DNA of 64,000 nt. It comes from Sphingomonas sp. So64.6b (GTDB lineage: Bacteria; Pseudomonadota; Alphaproteobacteria; Sphingomonadales; Sphingomonadaceae). Every line of letters begins with the position of its first letter. Position 1 is the stretch's first letter. The notes beneath the pieces were generated by a model that was given only the letters and a program-made list of their open reading frames with translations, searched no databases and was not told the origin of the DNA. The stretch is taken from contig NZ_CP048817.1 of NCBI RefSeq assembly GCF_014171475.1, positions 4,154,001 through 4,218,000 on the forward strand, given 5' to 3'. Positions 35,357 to 43,265 of the stretch are shown here, piece by piece. Both the position numbers and the translations under genes were made by a program.

Positions 35357-36497
35357 TCTGCGGCCGTGCGCGCAACCCGATCAACGGCCGTAGCCAGTTG
35401 ATCTCGCGCCCGATCAGATAGAAACCGAGACAGGCCGATGCGGTCGCGCCGAACAGCAGCGCGAACTCGGTCCATGGTGCAAGGCCAAGCGGCAGCGTGA
35501 ACCATGCCGTCACGACGATCACCGGGTGGTGGATGATGTAAAAGGGAAAGACCGCCTCGCCCAGAGTCGCGCGCCACCGATGGTCGCGGTTCCAATATGT
35601 CTCGGCGATGTGGAACAGCACGACGATCATGCTCCACGCCATGACAAGCTGCGCGGATCGCTCGATCGCCATCATCAGGTGCGAAGGCATCTCATGCGCC
35701 TGATAGATCAGTTCGAAACCGACGACGACCGCGCCGCTGGCCGATGCGATCAGCGCGGCGAGCCGCCAATGGCGCGCGATCGCCGGCCAGAGCAGCTGCG
35801 ACCCGCCGAGCGCGAAGCCGAACAGGAAGATCGGCACATAATGCGAATGACCGGCCCAGTCGGTGAACAGTCCCTGTTTCTCCGGCACGACGAACAGCAG
35901 CGCCAGTTTCAGCACGACGATCACGCCGATCGGTGCCCACAGGATGCGGTGGCCCTGGCTGAGCCATTCGAACCAGCGCTGCAGCCGCGCCGCGCCGTCG
36001 CTGCCGAGCCAGGCGAGCAGCCCCGCGAGCAGCATGGTATAGGCCCAGAGATATTCGACGAACCACAGATGCTCGACACTCGGAAAGCTGCGTTCGTAAA
36101 AGGTACCGATCCGCCAGTAATCATGCGTCCAGAAGTGCATCAAGCCGAGCGGATAACCTTTCTCCATCACCCGCACCCACATTTCCGGCGGCACGATGAA
36201 GACCATCGCGAAGGCCAGCGGGATCAGCAGCCGGGCGCTGCGCGAGCGCACGAAGCCCAGCACCGAGGGCGATTTCTCGAACAGCTTGTATGAGGCATAA
36301 CCCGACACCGCGAACAGCAAGGGCAAGCGCCACGGTGTCAGCAGCGCCATCGGCACGATCAGCTGCGGATAGCTATGGGCGGACTTCACCACCCAGTCCC
36401 ATGGCGCGAAGACCATGCCGATATGATACAGGATCAACAGGCCGAACGCAGCGATGCGCAGCCAATCGAGCCCGTAATGGCGACCGCCTTTTATCAA
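35310..36497 (-). CDS. acyltransferase-3 family membrane protein, copy 2
   Basis: A 395-residue paralogue of the protein at 33246-34418: GGRHYGLDWLRIAAFGLLILYHIGMVFAPWDW against ERHYGLDWLRIGAFGLLIFYHIGMVFVPWDY, with HLWFVEYLWAY and FPFYIIHHPVIV again. Start is probably TTG at 36497 (MIKGGRHYG), as no ATG is available after the upstream in-frame stop. The C-terminal 15 codons overlap the 3' end of the LytTR gene. The pair probably arose by duplication around the regulator. Confidence 0.86.
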   Translation of the reverse strand: MIKGGRHYGLDWLRIAAFGLLILYHIGMVFAPWDWVVKSAHSYPQLIVPMALLTPWRLPLLFAVSGYASYKLFEKSPSVLGFVRSRSARLLIPLAFAMVFIVPPEMWVRVMEKGYPLGLMHFWTHDYWRIGTFYERSFPSVEHLWFVEYLWAYTMLLAGLLAWLGSDGAARLQRWFEWLSQGHRILWAPIGVIVVLKLALLFVVPEKQGLFTDWAGHSHYVPIFLFGFALGGSQLLWPAIARHWRLAALIASASGAVVVGFELIYQAHEMPSHLMMAIERSAQLVMAWSMIVVLFHIAETYWNRDHRWRATLGEAVFPFYIIHHPVIVVTAWFTLPLGLAPWTEFALLFGATASACLGFYLIGREINWLRPLIGLRARPQIRPVPLPGSVGSPAR

Positions 36498-36570
36498 ACT
36501 CGTTCAACTTCATGAGAGTGGCTCGGTCTGTTATAGCGGGCGTCCAATCACCAAAAGGTTAGGACGAACG

Positions 36571-37686
36571 ATGCGGATCGGCGGCTGGATCGGATTTGGG
36601 GGCTTACTCGTCGCGGGAGCGGCGACACCGGCGATGCCGCAGATCGGCGAGGCGCTGAAGATCGCGCGCAACAACCAGCCGCCACCATTTGCGTTCGACC
36701 CGCGCAGGGCACCGCCCGCGCCCGATTATGCAAGGGCGTCGAACTGGGCGGCGCTGCCGACAACACGTGATGAGGCGGATGTCACGCCGCGCGGCGTGAC
36801 CGGCATCGACCAGCGCAGCGCCGACGCCGACGTCTTCTTCATCTACCCGACCGTGCTGATGAGTCGCACGCACTGGAACGCCGATGTCGGCGACGCCGCG
36901 CTCAACCGCAAAATCGAGGACACCACGATTCGCGCCCAGGCGAGCGTGTTCAACGGCTGCTGCGCGATCTATGCGCCGCGCTACCGCCAGATGACGCTGG
37001 GCGGCTACATCAAATGGTCGGCCAACAGCGAGGCGGCGACCGAGCTCGCTTACGGCGATGTCGCGCGCGCTTTTCGCTACTTCCTCGCCAATCACAACAA
37101 GGGCCGGCCGTTCATCATCGCCGGACACAGCCAGGGATCGCGGCTCGGCCGATTGCTGATCGAACGCGAGATCGACGGCAAGGCCGTAGCGCGGCGCATG
37201 ATTGCCGCCTATCTGATCGGCACCTGGATCGAGAAGGACTGGTTCAAGGGCCTGCGCGACGTGCGCGCTTGCACCCAGGCCTATGATACCGGCTGCGTCG
37301 TCACCTGGTCGACCTATGCACAGGGGCGCAACGCGTCGTTGCAGCGGGTCAATATCGGGCGACAGTCGAAATATACGCCCGAAACCAGGATCAGGCCCTA
37401 TGTCGGGATCAACCCGTATAGCTGGAGCGCCGGCGATACGATGGCGCCAAAGGCGATGAACAAGGGCAGCTGGCTTTATGGCGCGGGCGCCGGTTCCGCT
37501 GCGCCGGTACCCGGTCTGGTGTCGGGTCGGATGCGCGACGGCGCGTTGTACATCTCACCCCCGGGTAAGGCCTATACCGACCTGATGATCCCGTTCGGCA
37601 ATTTCCATAATGCCGATTACAATATCGCCTATATGAACCTGCGTGAGAATGCCGTGGTGCGGGTCGGAGCCTTTTGGAAGCAATAG
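36571..37686 (+). CDS. DUF3089 alpha/beta-hydrolase-like protein
   Basis: A 371-residue protein with a signal-like N-terminus ([18 protein letters not shown]). DUF3089 features are [30 protein letters not shown] and the nucleophile elbow [11 protein letters not shown], with a C-terminal [20 protein letters not shown] supplying a candidate catalytic His. It is probably an exported esterase or lipase; the substrate is unknown. It stands alone between the divergent acyltransferase and ispG. Confidence 0.87.
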   Translation: MRIGGWIGFGGLLVAGAATPAMPQIGEALKIARNNQPPPFAFDPRRAPPAPDYARASNWAALPTTRDEADVTPRGVTGIDQRSADADVFFIYPTVLMSRTHWNADVGDAALNRKIEDTTIRAQASVFNGCCAIYAPRYRQMTLGGYIKWSANSEAATELAYGDVARAFRYFLANHNKGRPFIIAGHSQGSRLGRLLIEREIDGKAVARRMIAAYLIGTWIEKDWFKGLRDVRACTQAYDTGCVVTWSTYAQGRNASLQRVNIGRQSKYTPETRIRPYVGINPYSWSAGDTMAPKAMNKGSWLYGAGAGSAAPVPGLVSGRMRDGALYISPPGKAYTDLMIPFGNFHNADYNIAYMNLRENAVVRVGAFWKQ

Positions 37687-37744
37687 GTTCCGCCAAACTC
37701 CTGGTCACGCTATAGGGGAAGGTGCAGACACCCGAGGAATCCCA

Positions 37745-38863
37745 ATGTCACTTCGTCCGTGGCGCGATATTACCCGCCGCAAGAGCCGCCAGATCATGGT
37801 CGGCAATGTTCCTGTGGGCGGCGATGCGCCGGTGACGGTGCAGACGATGACCAATACGCTGACCAGCGACCCGCGCGCGACGATCGACCAGATCCGCCGC
37901 TGCGAGGATGCCGGCGTCGATATCATCCGCGTGTCGTGCCCCGATGTAGAGAGCACCGCGGCACTGAAGCAGATCGTCCGCGCCGCCCGTGTGCCGATCG
38001 TCGCCGACATCCATTTCCACTATAAGCGCGCGCTCGAAGCCGCCGATGCCGGCGCCGCGTGCCTGCGCATCAATCCGGGCAATATCGGATCGTCCGACCG
38101 CGTGCGCGAAGTCGTCAATGCGGCCAAGGCCAATGGCTGTGCGATCCGCATCGGCGTCAATGCCGGCAGCCTTGAAAAGGACCTGCTCGAAAAATATGGC
38201 GAGCCGTGCCCGGAGGCTTTGGTCGAATCCGCGCTCGACCATATCAAGCTGCTGCAGGACCATGATTTTCACGAATTCAAGGTCGCGGTGAAGGCATCCG
38301 ACCTGTTCCTCGCGGTCGCCGCATACCAACAGCTCGCCGAAGTGGTCGATTGCCCGCTGCATCTCGGTATCACCGAGGCGGGCGGGTTCGTCGGCGGCAC
38401 GGTGAAGAGTGCGATCGGCATGGGTAGCCTGCTCTGGTACGGCATCGGCGACACGATCCGCGTCTCGCTCTCCGCCGAGCCGGAGGAGGAAGTCCGTGTC
38501 GGCTTCGAAATCCTCAAGAGCCTCGGCATCCGCAACCGCGGCGTGCGCGTCATCTCCTGTCCCAGCTGCGCGCGCCAGGGTTTCGATGTGATCCGCACGG
38601 TACAGGCGCTTGAGGAACGGCTCCAGCATATCCGCACGCCAATGTCGCTGTCGGTGCTGGGCTGCGTCGTCAATGGCCCGGGCGAAGCGCGCGAAACCGA
38701 TATCGGCCTGACCGGCGGCGGCAATGGCAAACACATGGTCTATCTGTCGGGGGTCACCGATCACACCGTGTCGAGCGCCGATATGCTCGAGCATATCGTC
38801 AAGCTGGTCGAAGCCAAGGCGGCCGAAATTGACGCGGCGGACGAGGCGCGCGCGGCGGCGTAA
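37745..38863 (+). CDS. ispG: 4-hydroxy-3-methylbut-2-enyl diphosphate synthase
   Basis: A 372-residue iron-sulfur enzyme of the MEP isoprenoid pathway that converts MEcPP to HMBPP. The TIM-barrel part shows [21 protein letters not shown] and [10 protein letters not shown]; the 4Fe-4S domain has [13 protein letters not shown] and [21 protein letters not shown]. The ATG at 37745 starts [16 protein letters not shown], the usual N-terminus. It is the only MEP-pathway gene visible here. Confidence 0.96.
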   Translation: MSLRPWRDITRRKSRQIMVGNVPVGGDAPVTVQTMTNTLTSDPRATIDQIRRCEDAGVDIIRVSCPDVESTAALKQIVRAARVPIVADIHFHYKRALEAADAGAACLRINPGNIGSSDRVREVVNAAKANGCAIRIGVNAGSLEKDLLEKYGEPCPEALVESALDHIKLLQDHDFHEFKVAVKASDLFLAVAAYQQLAEVVDCPLHLGITEAGGFVGGTVKSAIGMGSLLWYGIGDTIRVSLSAEPEEEVRVGFEILKSLGIRNRGVRVISCPSCARQGFDVIRTVQALEERLQHIRTPMSLSVLGCVVNGPGEARETDIGLTGGGNGKHMVYLSGVTDHTVSSADMLEHIVKLVEAKAAEIDAADEARAAA

Positions 38864-39042
38864 TGCGCTCCTAGTTCCGAGCACTCACCTCGCGAAGGGT
38901 GCCGAACCATCGGCCATGTTGTCGGTCATGAGAAAGAGCGGGACGGCGCACGAACCTCCGCCCAGCCGGGGCACTGCCATGGGCCGCCTTCTCTTTGAAT
39001 CGGGGTGGGAGCGTGCGTGCACGGTGCGGTCTGGCACATGCC

Positions 39043-39178
39043 AAATTCCCGTGGCTAAGGGGCGTTCCGCGGGAAAACGTTTTTTTGAGCGTGCTACGGG
39101 AATTTACGGGAAAAACTGCGGGAATTTCGACGGAGCCGCACGGGAATTTTCTGACGCGTTACGGGAATATCGGGAAAT
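39043..39178. repeat. degenerate ACGGGAATTT repeat cluster
   Basis: Within the ~500-nt gap 38864-39363 there are at least six direct copies of (A/G)CGGGAA(T/A)(T/A)(T/A), at 39096, 39106, 39118, 39140, 39161 and 39171, plus an inverted copy AAATTCCCGT at 39043-39052. Spacings are irregular (10 to 22 nt). The repeats give an open frame reading GNF/GNI-type residues, which I take as a by-product. Elsewhere in this gap I see no gene, tRNA or clear promoter. Confidence 0.7.
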
Positions 39179-39363
39179 GTCTTGGACAGGGGTCATGGTC
39201 TGCTCGCTTCCGCGTTTGATCGATTCAATGGCCGGTTAGATGGCTTTCACCGTGGCGCGCAAGCATAACGATATTGGCGAGTCATCTGAATCGGGCCTGC
39301 ATTAGGACATTGTTTGCCATCGCTCTTAGTCCGGACCTAACGCCTGATCGTTAGGGCAAGGCC

Positions 39364-39837
39364 ATGAAGATCGCGCTCACTATCATGGCGGTGACCGGCA
39401 TCGCCATCGGCCTTGCCATCCCGGCCAAGCCCCGAGCCGCTGCTGCACCGGTGGCGCAACCGGTGGGCGACGTGCCGGTCGAAACCGTGCTCGACCGCAC
39501 GCCGAACGGGCATTTCCTCGCAGTCGCCGACGTCAATGACGAGCCGATCCGCTTCGTCGTCGACACCGGGGCCGACACTGTCGCGCTGACGGTAGAGGAT
39601 GCCAGGCGCGCGCATGTCGCATTCGACCCGTTGCAATTCCAGGTGGTCGGCCGTGGTGCCTCGGGCGATGTACGCGGGCAGGAGGTGCGGATCGCCAACA
39701 TCGTGCTCGACGGCAAGCGCGCGACCGACGTCCGCGCCGTGGTGCTGGAGGGGAGCGACATGTCGCTGCTTGGTCATAGCTATCTGCGCCGGATGCAAAA
39801 TGTGCAGATTGCCGGCGACAAGATGACGCTGCGCTAG
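39364..39837 (+). CDS. single-domain retropepsin-like aspartic protease
   Basis: A 157-residue exported protein. A signal peptide (about residues 1-25) precedes one retropepsin-type domain with the active-site motif VVDTGADTVALT (Asp67-Thr-Gly) and a C-terminal SLLGHSYLRRM like the second psi-loop of clan AA proteases. A homodimer would be needed for activity. This is the short bacterial type often annotated as TIGR02281 family. It converges with the M20 gene (9-nt gap), with two double-domain aspartic proteases just beyond. Confidence 0.88.
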   Translation: MKIALTIMAVTGIAIGLAIPAKPRAAAAPVAQPVGDVPVETVLDRTPNGHFLAVADVNDEPIRFVVDTGADTVALTVEDARRAHVAFDPLQFQVVGRGASGDVRGQEVRIANIVLDGKRATDVRAVVLEGSDMSLLGHSYLRRMQNVQIAGDKMTLR

Positions 39838-39846
39838 GGCTCGATC

Positions 39847-41259
39847 CTAGCCCGCATAAGCCTTGACCAGATCGTACAGATAAGCGCGGCCGTCATAGAG
39901 CGACTTGACCCGGATCCGTTCGTTCAAGCCGTGGATGCCGTTGAAATCGGGATCGACGAAGATGCCGGGCACGCCGTAAACCGGGATGCCGATCGCCTGG
40001 AAGAAGATGCCGTCGGTCGCGCCGGTCGACATCAGCGGCAGCATCGGCACGCCGGGGAAATGCTTGGCCGCGATCGCCCGGGCCGGGCCAAGAATCTTGG
40101 GGTCGAGTGGCGGCGGCACGGCGGTTGGGCGCACCGGCATGTTCATCGTCACCTTGACCCTGGGGCCAGCAAGTTCGGTCAATTTGGCGAGTGTCGCCTC
40201 GACCGTTTCGCCGGGAAAGACGCGGCAATTGATGTTGGCGGTGGCGCGTTGCGGCAGAGCGTTTTCGGCATGGCCGGCGGCAAGCAGGGTCGCGACGCAG
40301 GTCGTGCGCAGTGTCGAATGCATCGTCTTGTCGCGGCTGACGATCTTGTCGGCCTCGACATCATTGGGATTGGCGAGCAGGCGCTTGATCGCGTCGCCCA
40401 TCGGTCCGGGTGCGGACTGCGCCGTGGCCGAGAAAAAGGCCCGCGTCGTATCGGTGAACTTGATCGGAAATTCATAACCGCGCACCGCCTCGATCGCGTC
40501 GGCCAGCTCGTAGATCGCATTGTCGGGCACCGGTTGTGAGCTGTGTCCGCCGGGGTTGGTGGTCGCGAAGGTGTAATTCTGCGCCGCTTTTTCACCGACC
40601 TGGATTGCCAGTACTTCGGGCTTTCCCTTGGCGTCCGAGCGTCCGCCGCCGCCTTCGTTGAGCACGAATTCGGCAGCGATCAGGTCGGGCTTGTTGGCGG
40701 CCAGCCATTGCGCGCCGTTCCAGGCGAAGGTCGTTTCCTCGCCACAGGTCAGCGCCAGCTTGATCGTGCGTTTCGGCTTGTAACCGTCGGTCTTGAAGCG
40801 GATCATGCTGTCGGCCCAGATCGCCGACATGCCCTTGTCGTCGACCGTGCCGCGCGAATAATAATAGCCATCCTCTTCCGTGAGTTTGAAGGGGTCGCGA
40901 ATCCAGTCCTCGCGCTTGGCTTCGACCACGTCGAGATGGCCGAGCAGCAGCATCGGCTTCAGCGCTTTGTCGCGGCCCGGCAAAACGACGACGATGCCGC
41001 CGTCCTTGGGATGGTCGGGCACCGAAAACAGCGTGATGTCCTGGTCGGTATAGCCGACGGCTTTCAGCCGCGTCGCAATCTGTGCCGATGCCTGAGTACA
41101 GCTGCCCGATGACAGCGTCGTGTTGGTCTCGACCAGTTCCTTGTAGAGATCGAAAAAGCGCTGCTGGTCGGGGGACAGTGTCTGGGCGGTCGCCATGCCG
41201 GGCTGCAATACCAATGCCGCCGCCATGCCGATGCCGCCGATACGCGCCAATGCCCTCAT
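39847..41259 (-). CDS. M20-family metallopeptidase
   Basis: A 470-residue exported di-zinc peptidase or amidohydrolase. The start at 41259 is behind AGGACAGGG and gives a signal peptide (RIGGIGMAAALVLQPGMATAQ). Catalytic-domain motifs are LLLGHLDVV, YYSRGTVDDKG, LTCGEETTFAWNG and a late STGATDGIFF; the lid-dimerisation domain lies between. It would remove residues from peptides or N-acyl amino acids in the periplasm. It follows the two double-domain aspartic proteases on the same strand with a 39-nt gap, so it may be cotranscribed. Confidence 0.9.
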   Translation of the reverse strand: MRALARIGGIGMAAALVLQPGMATAQTLSPDQQRFFDLYKELVETNTTLSSGSCTQASAQIATRLKAVGYTDQDITLFSVPDHPKDGGIVVVLPGRDKALKPMLLLGHLDVVEAKREDWIRDPFKLTEEDGYYYSRGTVDDKGMSAIWADSMIRFKTDGYKPKRTIKLALTCGEETTFAWNGAQWLAANKPDLIAAEFVLNEGGGGRSDAKGKPEVLAIQVGEKAAQNYTFATTNPGGHSSQPVPDNAIYELADAIEAVRGYEFPIKFTDTTRAFFSATAQSAPGPMGDAIKRLLANPNDVEADKIVSRDKTMHSTLRTTCVATLLAAGHAENALPQRATANINCRVFPGETVEATLAKLTELAGPRVKVTMNMPVRPTAVPPPLDPKILGPARAIAAKHFPGVPMLPLMSTGATDGIFFQAIGIPVYGVPGIFVDPDFNGIHGLNERIRVKSLYDGRAYLYDLVKAYAG

Positions 41260-41298
41260 ACCCTGTCCTCGAAAAACAACGGCCCGCGACATGCGGAC

Positions 41299-42267
41299 TT
41301 AGTTGTAACTTGAACAGGACGTTCCGGCAGAGCAACCCCTTGTCGCCATTCGCGGGGCGGGCAGAGAAAACAAAATCTGGCGATTGGCGAAATCGATGTC
41401 GACGCGCCGGAACAGCCGCATCGTATCCATGCCGAGGATCAGCGCAGGGCTATTCTCCAGACCGAAGCGCTTGAACGGTGGAACGTCGGCGACCGCCATC
41501 GGGACGTGGTCGAATTCCAGGCCAGCGATATGCAGGTCGTTGATCATCACATAGCTGGCATTCAGTATCTGCCCGGTGACCGAGGTGACCGAAATCGGAC
41601 CAAGCGATTTGGGCGGGCGTTGCGCCAGGCGCAGCAGCGCGAGATTGCCGATCGAGATCGGCGATCCAGTATCGATGATCACCGAGATACGCTCGCCATG
41701 GTAACGCGCGTCCGTCACGATCAACTGGCCATATAGATTCTTCGCGCTCACCAATATGTCGCCGGGATTGCTGGCGCCGCGTTTCCGCCGCCCGGACGGC
41801 GTGACTTTCATGACGCGCCGATCGAAGTCGATCGTGATGCGGTGTCCCTGCAGCGCATCGATGCCCAGCATGCCGCGCGCGCCGATATTGCCGGTCGCCA
41901 GCGCTGGCGCATCGACATTCCTCGCCCCGAGCGTGCTAATCGACAATTCGGGGACATGCACCGTCTCGACCGTCGTCGTCCCGGCGAGCCCGATCAGCCG
42001 CACTGGCTTTCCGGCGGTGAGGGTCAGCATGGTAGCCAGTTCACGCGAGATTACGGAGCGTTCAGCGCCCGTGTCGATAACGAATTTATACGGTCCGCTG
42101 GTGCCGATCGATACTGGCACGGTCATCCGTCCGCTATCGATATCGAGCCCGATACTGAGGTCGGTGGAGACCGGCGGGGGCGATCCGGGCGGCGACGGGC
42201 TGACCTGTTCGGCCAGCGGTACTGCGCCGGCAAGAGCGATTAGTGCGAAGGCGACCGACACGTGCAT
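41299..42267 (-). CDS. bilobed (double-DTG) aspartic protease, downstream copy
   Basis: A 322-residue exported protein with a signal-like N-terminus. Two retropepsin-like halves each have an active-site motif: FVIDTGAERSVIS (Asp65) and VIIDTGSPISIGN (Asp199), and each half ends in a psi-loop-like GMLGIDALQGH or LILGMDTMRLF. This can make a pepsin-like active site in one chain. It begins in a 1-nt overlap (TGATG) with its upstream paralogue, sharing repeated blocks such as GQLIVTDARY. Confidence 0.85.
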   Translation of the reverse strand: MHVSVAFALIALAGAVPLAEQVSPSPPGSPPPVSTDLSIGLDIDSGRMTVPVSIGTSGPYKFVIDTGAERSVISRELATMLTLTAGKPVRLIGLAGTTTVETVHVPELSISTLGARNVDAPALATGNIGARGMLGIDALQGHRITIDFDRRVMKVTPSGRRKRGASNPGDILVSAKNLYGQLIVTDARYHGERISVIIDTGSPISIGNLALLRLAQRPPKSLGPISVTSVTGQILNASYVMINDLHIAGLEFDHVPMAVADVPPFKRFGLENSPALILGMDTMRLFRRVDIDFANRQILFSLPAPRMATRGCSAGTSCSSYN

Positions 42268-43184
42268 CAGGACAGGCCACGCTCACGGCGCGCGGTTGCC
42301 ATCCGCCGCCGATCCTCCGACCGCGGCCGGGAAAAGCGCACTTCGCGATTGGCGAAATCGATCTCGACACGGCGAAACAATTTCATCGCGTCCATGCCGA
42401 GCAGCAGTGCAGGTTTGTCGGTCAATCCGAAACGGCGAAACGGCGCTGCGTCGGCAAAGGCGACGGGAAGATTTTCGAATCCGACACCGCCAACCTCAAT
42501 ACGTTCGACCTGAGTATAATCCGCCAGCAATGTACCGCCGGTCACACTGCGCAACGAAATCTGTTGCACTGACCCTTTCTGGCGGATGCGCTTGCGCAGC
42601 GCGCCGTTGCCCATGCTGACAGCGGAGCCGGTATCGAGGATCACGCGAATACGCCCGCCGCGATAATGCGCGTCGGTCACGATCAGCTGGCCGAGATAGC
42701 TTTTGGCGCGAACCACAATGTCGTCTGAGCGCCCGCCGCCGCGTCGCTGCCGCTTGACTGACGGCACCAATGTCATCCGATCGGCCTCGAAATTGATCGT
42801 CAGTGAATGACCGCGCAAGGTATCGATGCCGAGCATGCCCGGCGCGCCGAGATTGATTGCTTCTAGCGCGGGCGCTTCGATCGGGGGGCTGGTGATCGTG
42901 CTGACATTCAGCGACGGAATCGTCACGGTGCCGACGCTGGTCGTGCCGGTCATCGTGGTCACCCTGACGATGCGGCCGCTCACCAGACCCAGCGTCGCGG
43001 CAAGTTCGCGCGCGATGACCGTACGCTCCGCGCCGGTATCGATGATGAATGCGAAAGGCCCGCTCGCTCCGATCGTGACCGGGACCGTCATACGCTGGTC
43101 CGCCATGCCCATGGCCAGGTCGCCGGTGGCCACAGGCACGGGGGTCTGGCCGGTCAGCGGCATAGCGAGCGCCGCAAGAGTCAA
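42267..43184 (-). CDS. bilobed (double-DTG) aspartic protease, upstream copy
   Basis: At 305 residues as read, it is a paralogue of the next gene with DTG motifs at Asp49 (FIIDTGAERTVIA) and Asp184 (VILDTGSAVSMGN), and psi-loop-like GMLGIDTLRGH and LLLGMDAMKLF. The start is uncertain. TTG at 43184 gives MTLAALAMPLTG without a basic n-region, whereas the in-frame upstream codons read IIRLFRA, which would complete a signal peptide but offer only ATT/ATC starts before a stop. The gene lies 81 nt after the helicase gene. Confidence 0.82.
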   Translation of the reverse strand: MTLAALAMPLTGQTPVPVATGDLAMGMADQRMTVPVTIGASGPFAFIIDTGAERTVIARELAATLGLVSGRIVRVTTMTGTTSVGTVTIPSLNVSTITSPPIEAPALEAINLGAPGMLGIDTLRGHSLTINFEADRMTLVPSVKRQRRGGGRSDDIVVRAKSYLGQLIVTDAHYRGGRIRVILDTGSAVSMGNGALRKRIRQKGSVQQISLRSVTGGTLLADYTQVERIEVGGVGFENLPVAFADAAPFRRFGLTDKPALLLGMDAMKLFRRVEIDFANREVRFSRPRSEDRRRMATARRERGLS

Positions 43185-43265
43185 GGCACGAAACAGGCGA
43201 ATGATGAGAGGCTACGCCCGATCCGGACCTTTGCCAAGCCCGAGCGCCGTGCCGCTTTCACCCGT

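Noticed and set aside
39096..39178. Possible CRISPR array
   Set aside because: Repeats are only 10 nt, imperfect and irregularly spaced, and no cas genes are present.
38995..39219. 74-codon open frame across the ACGGGAATTT repeats
   Set aside because: The frame is produced by the repeats themselves; no ribosome-binding site or family resemblance.
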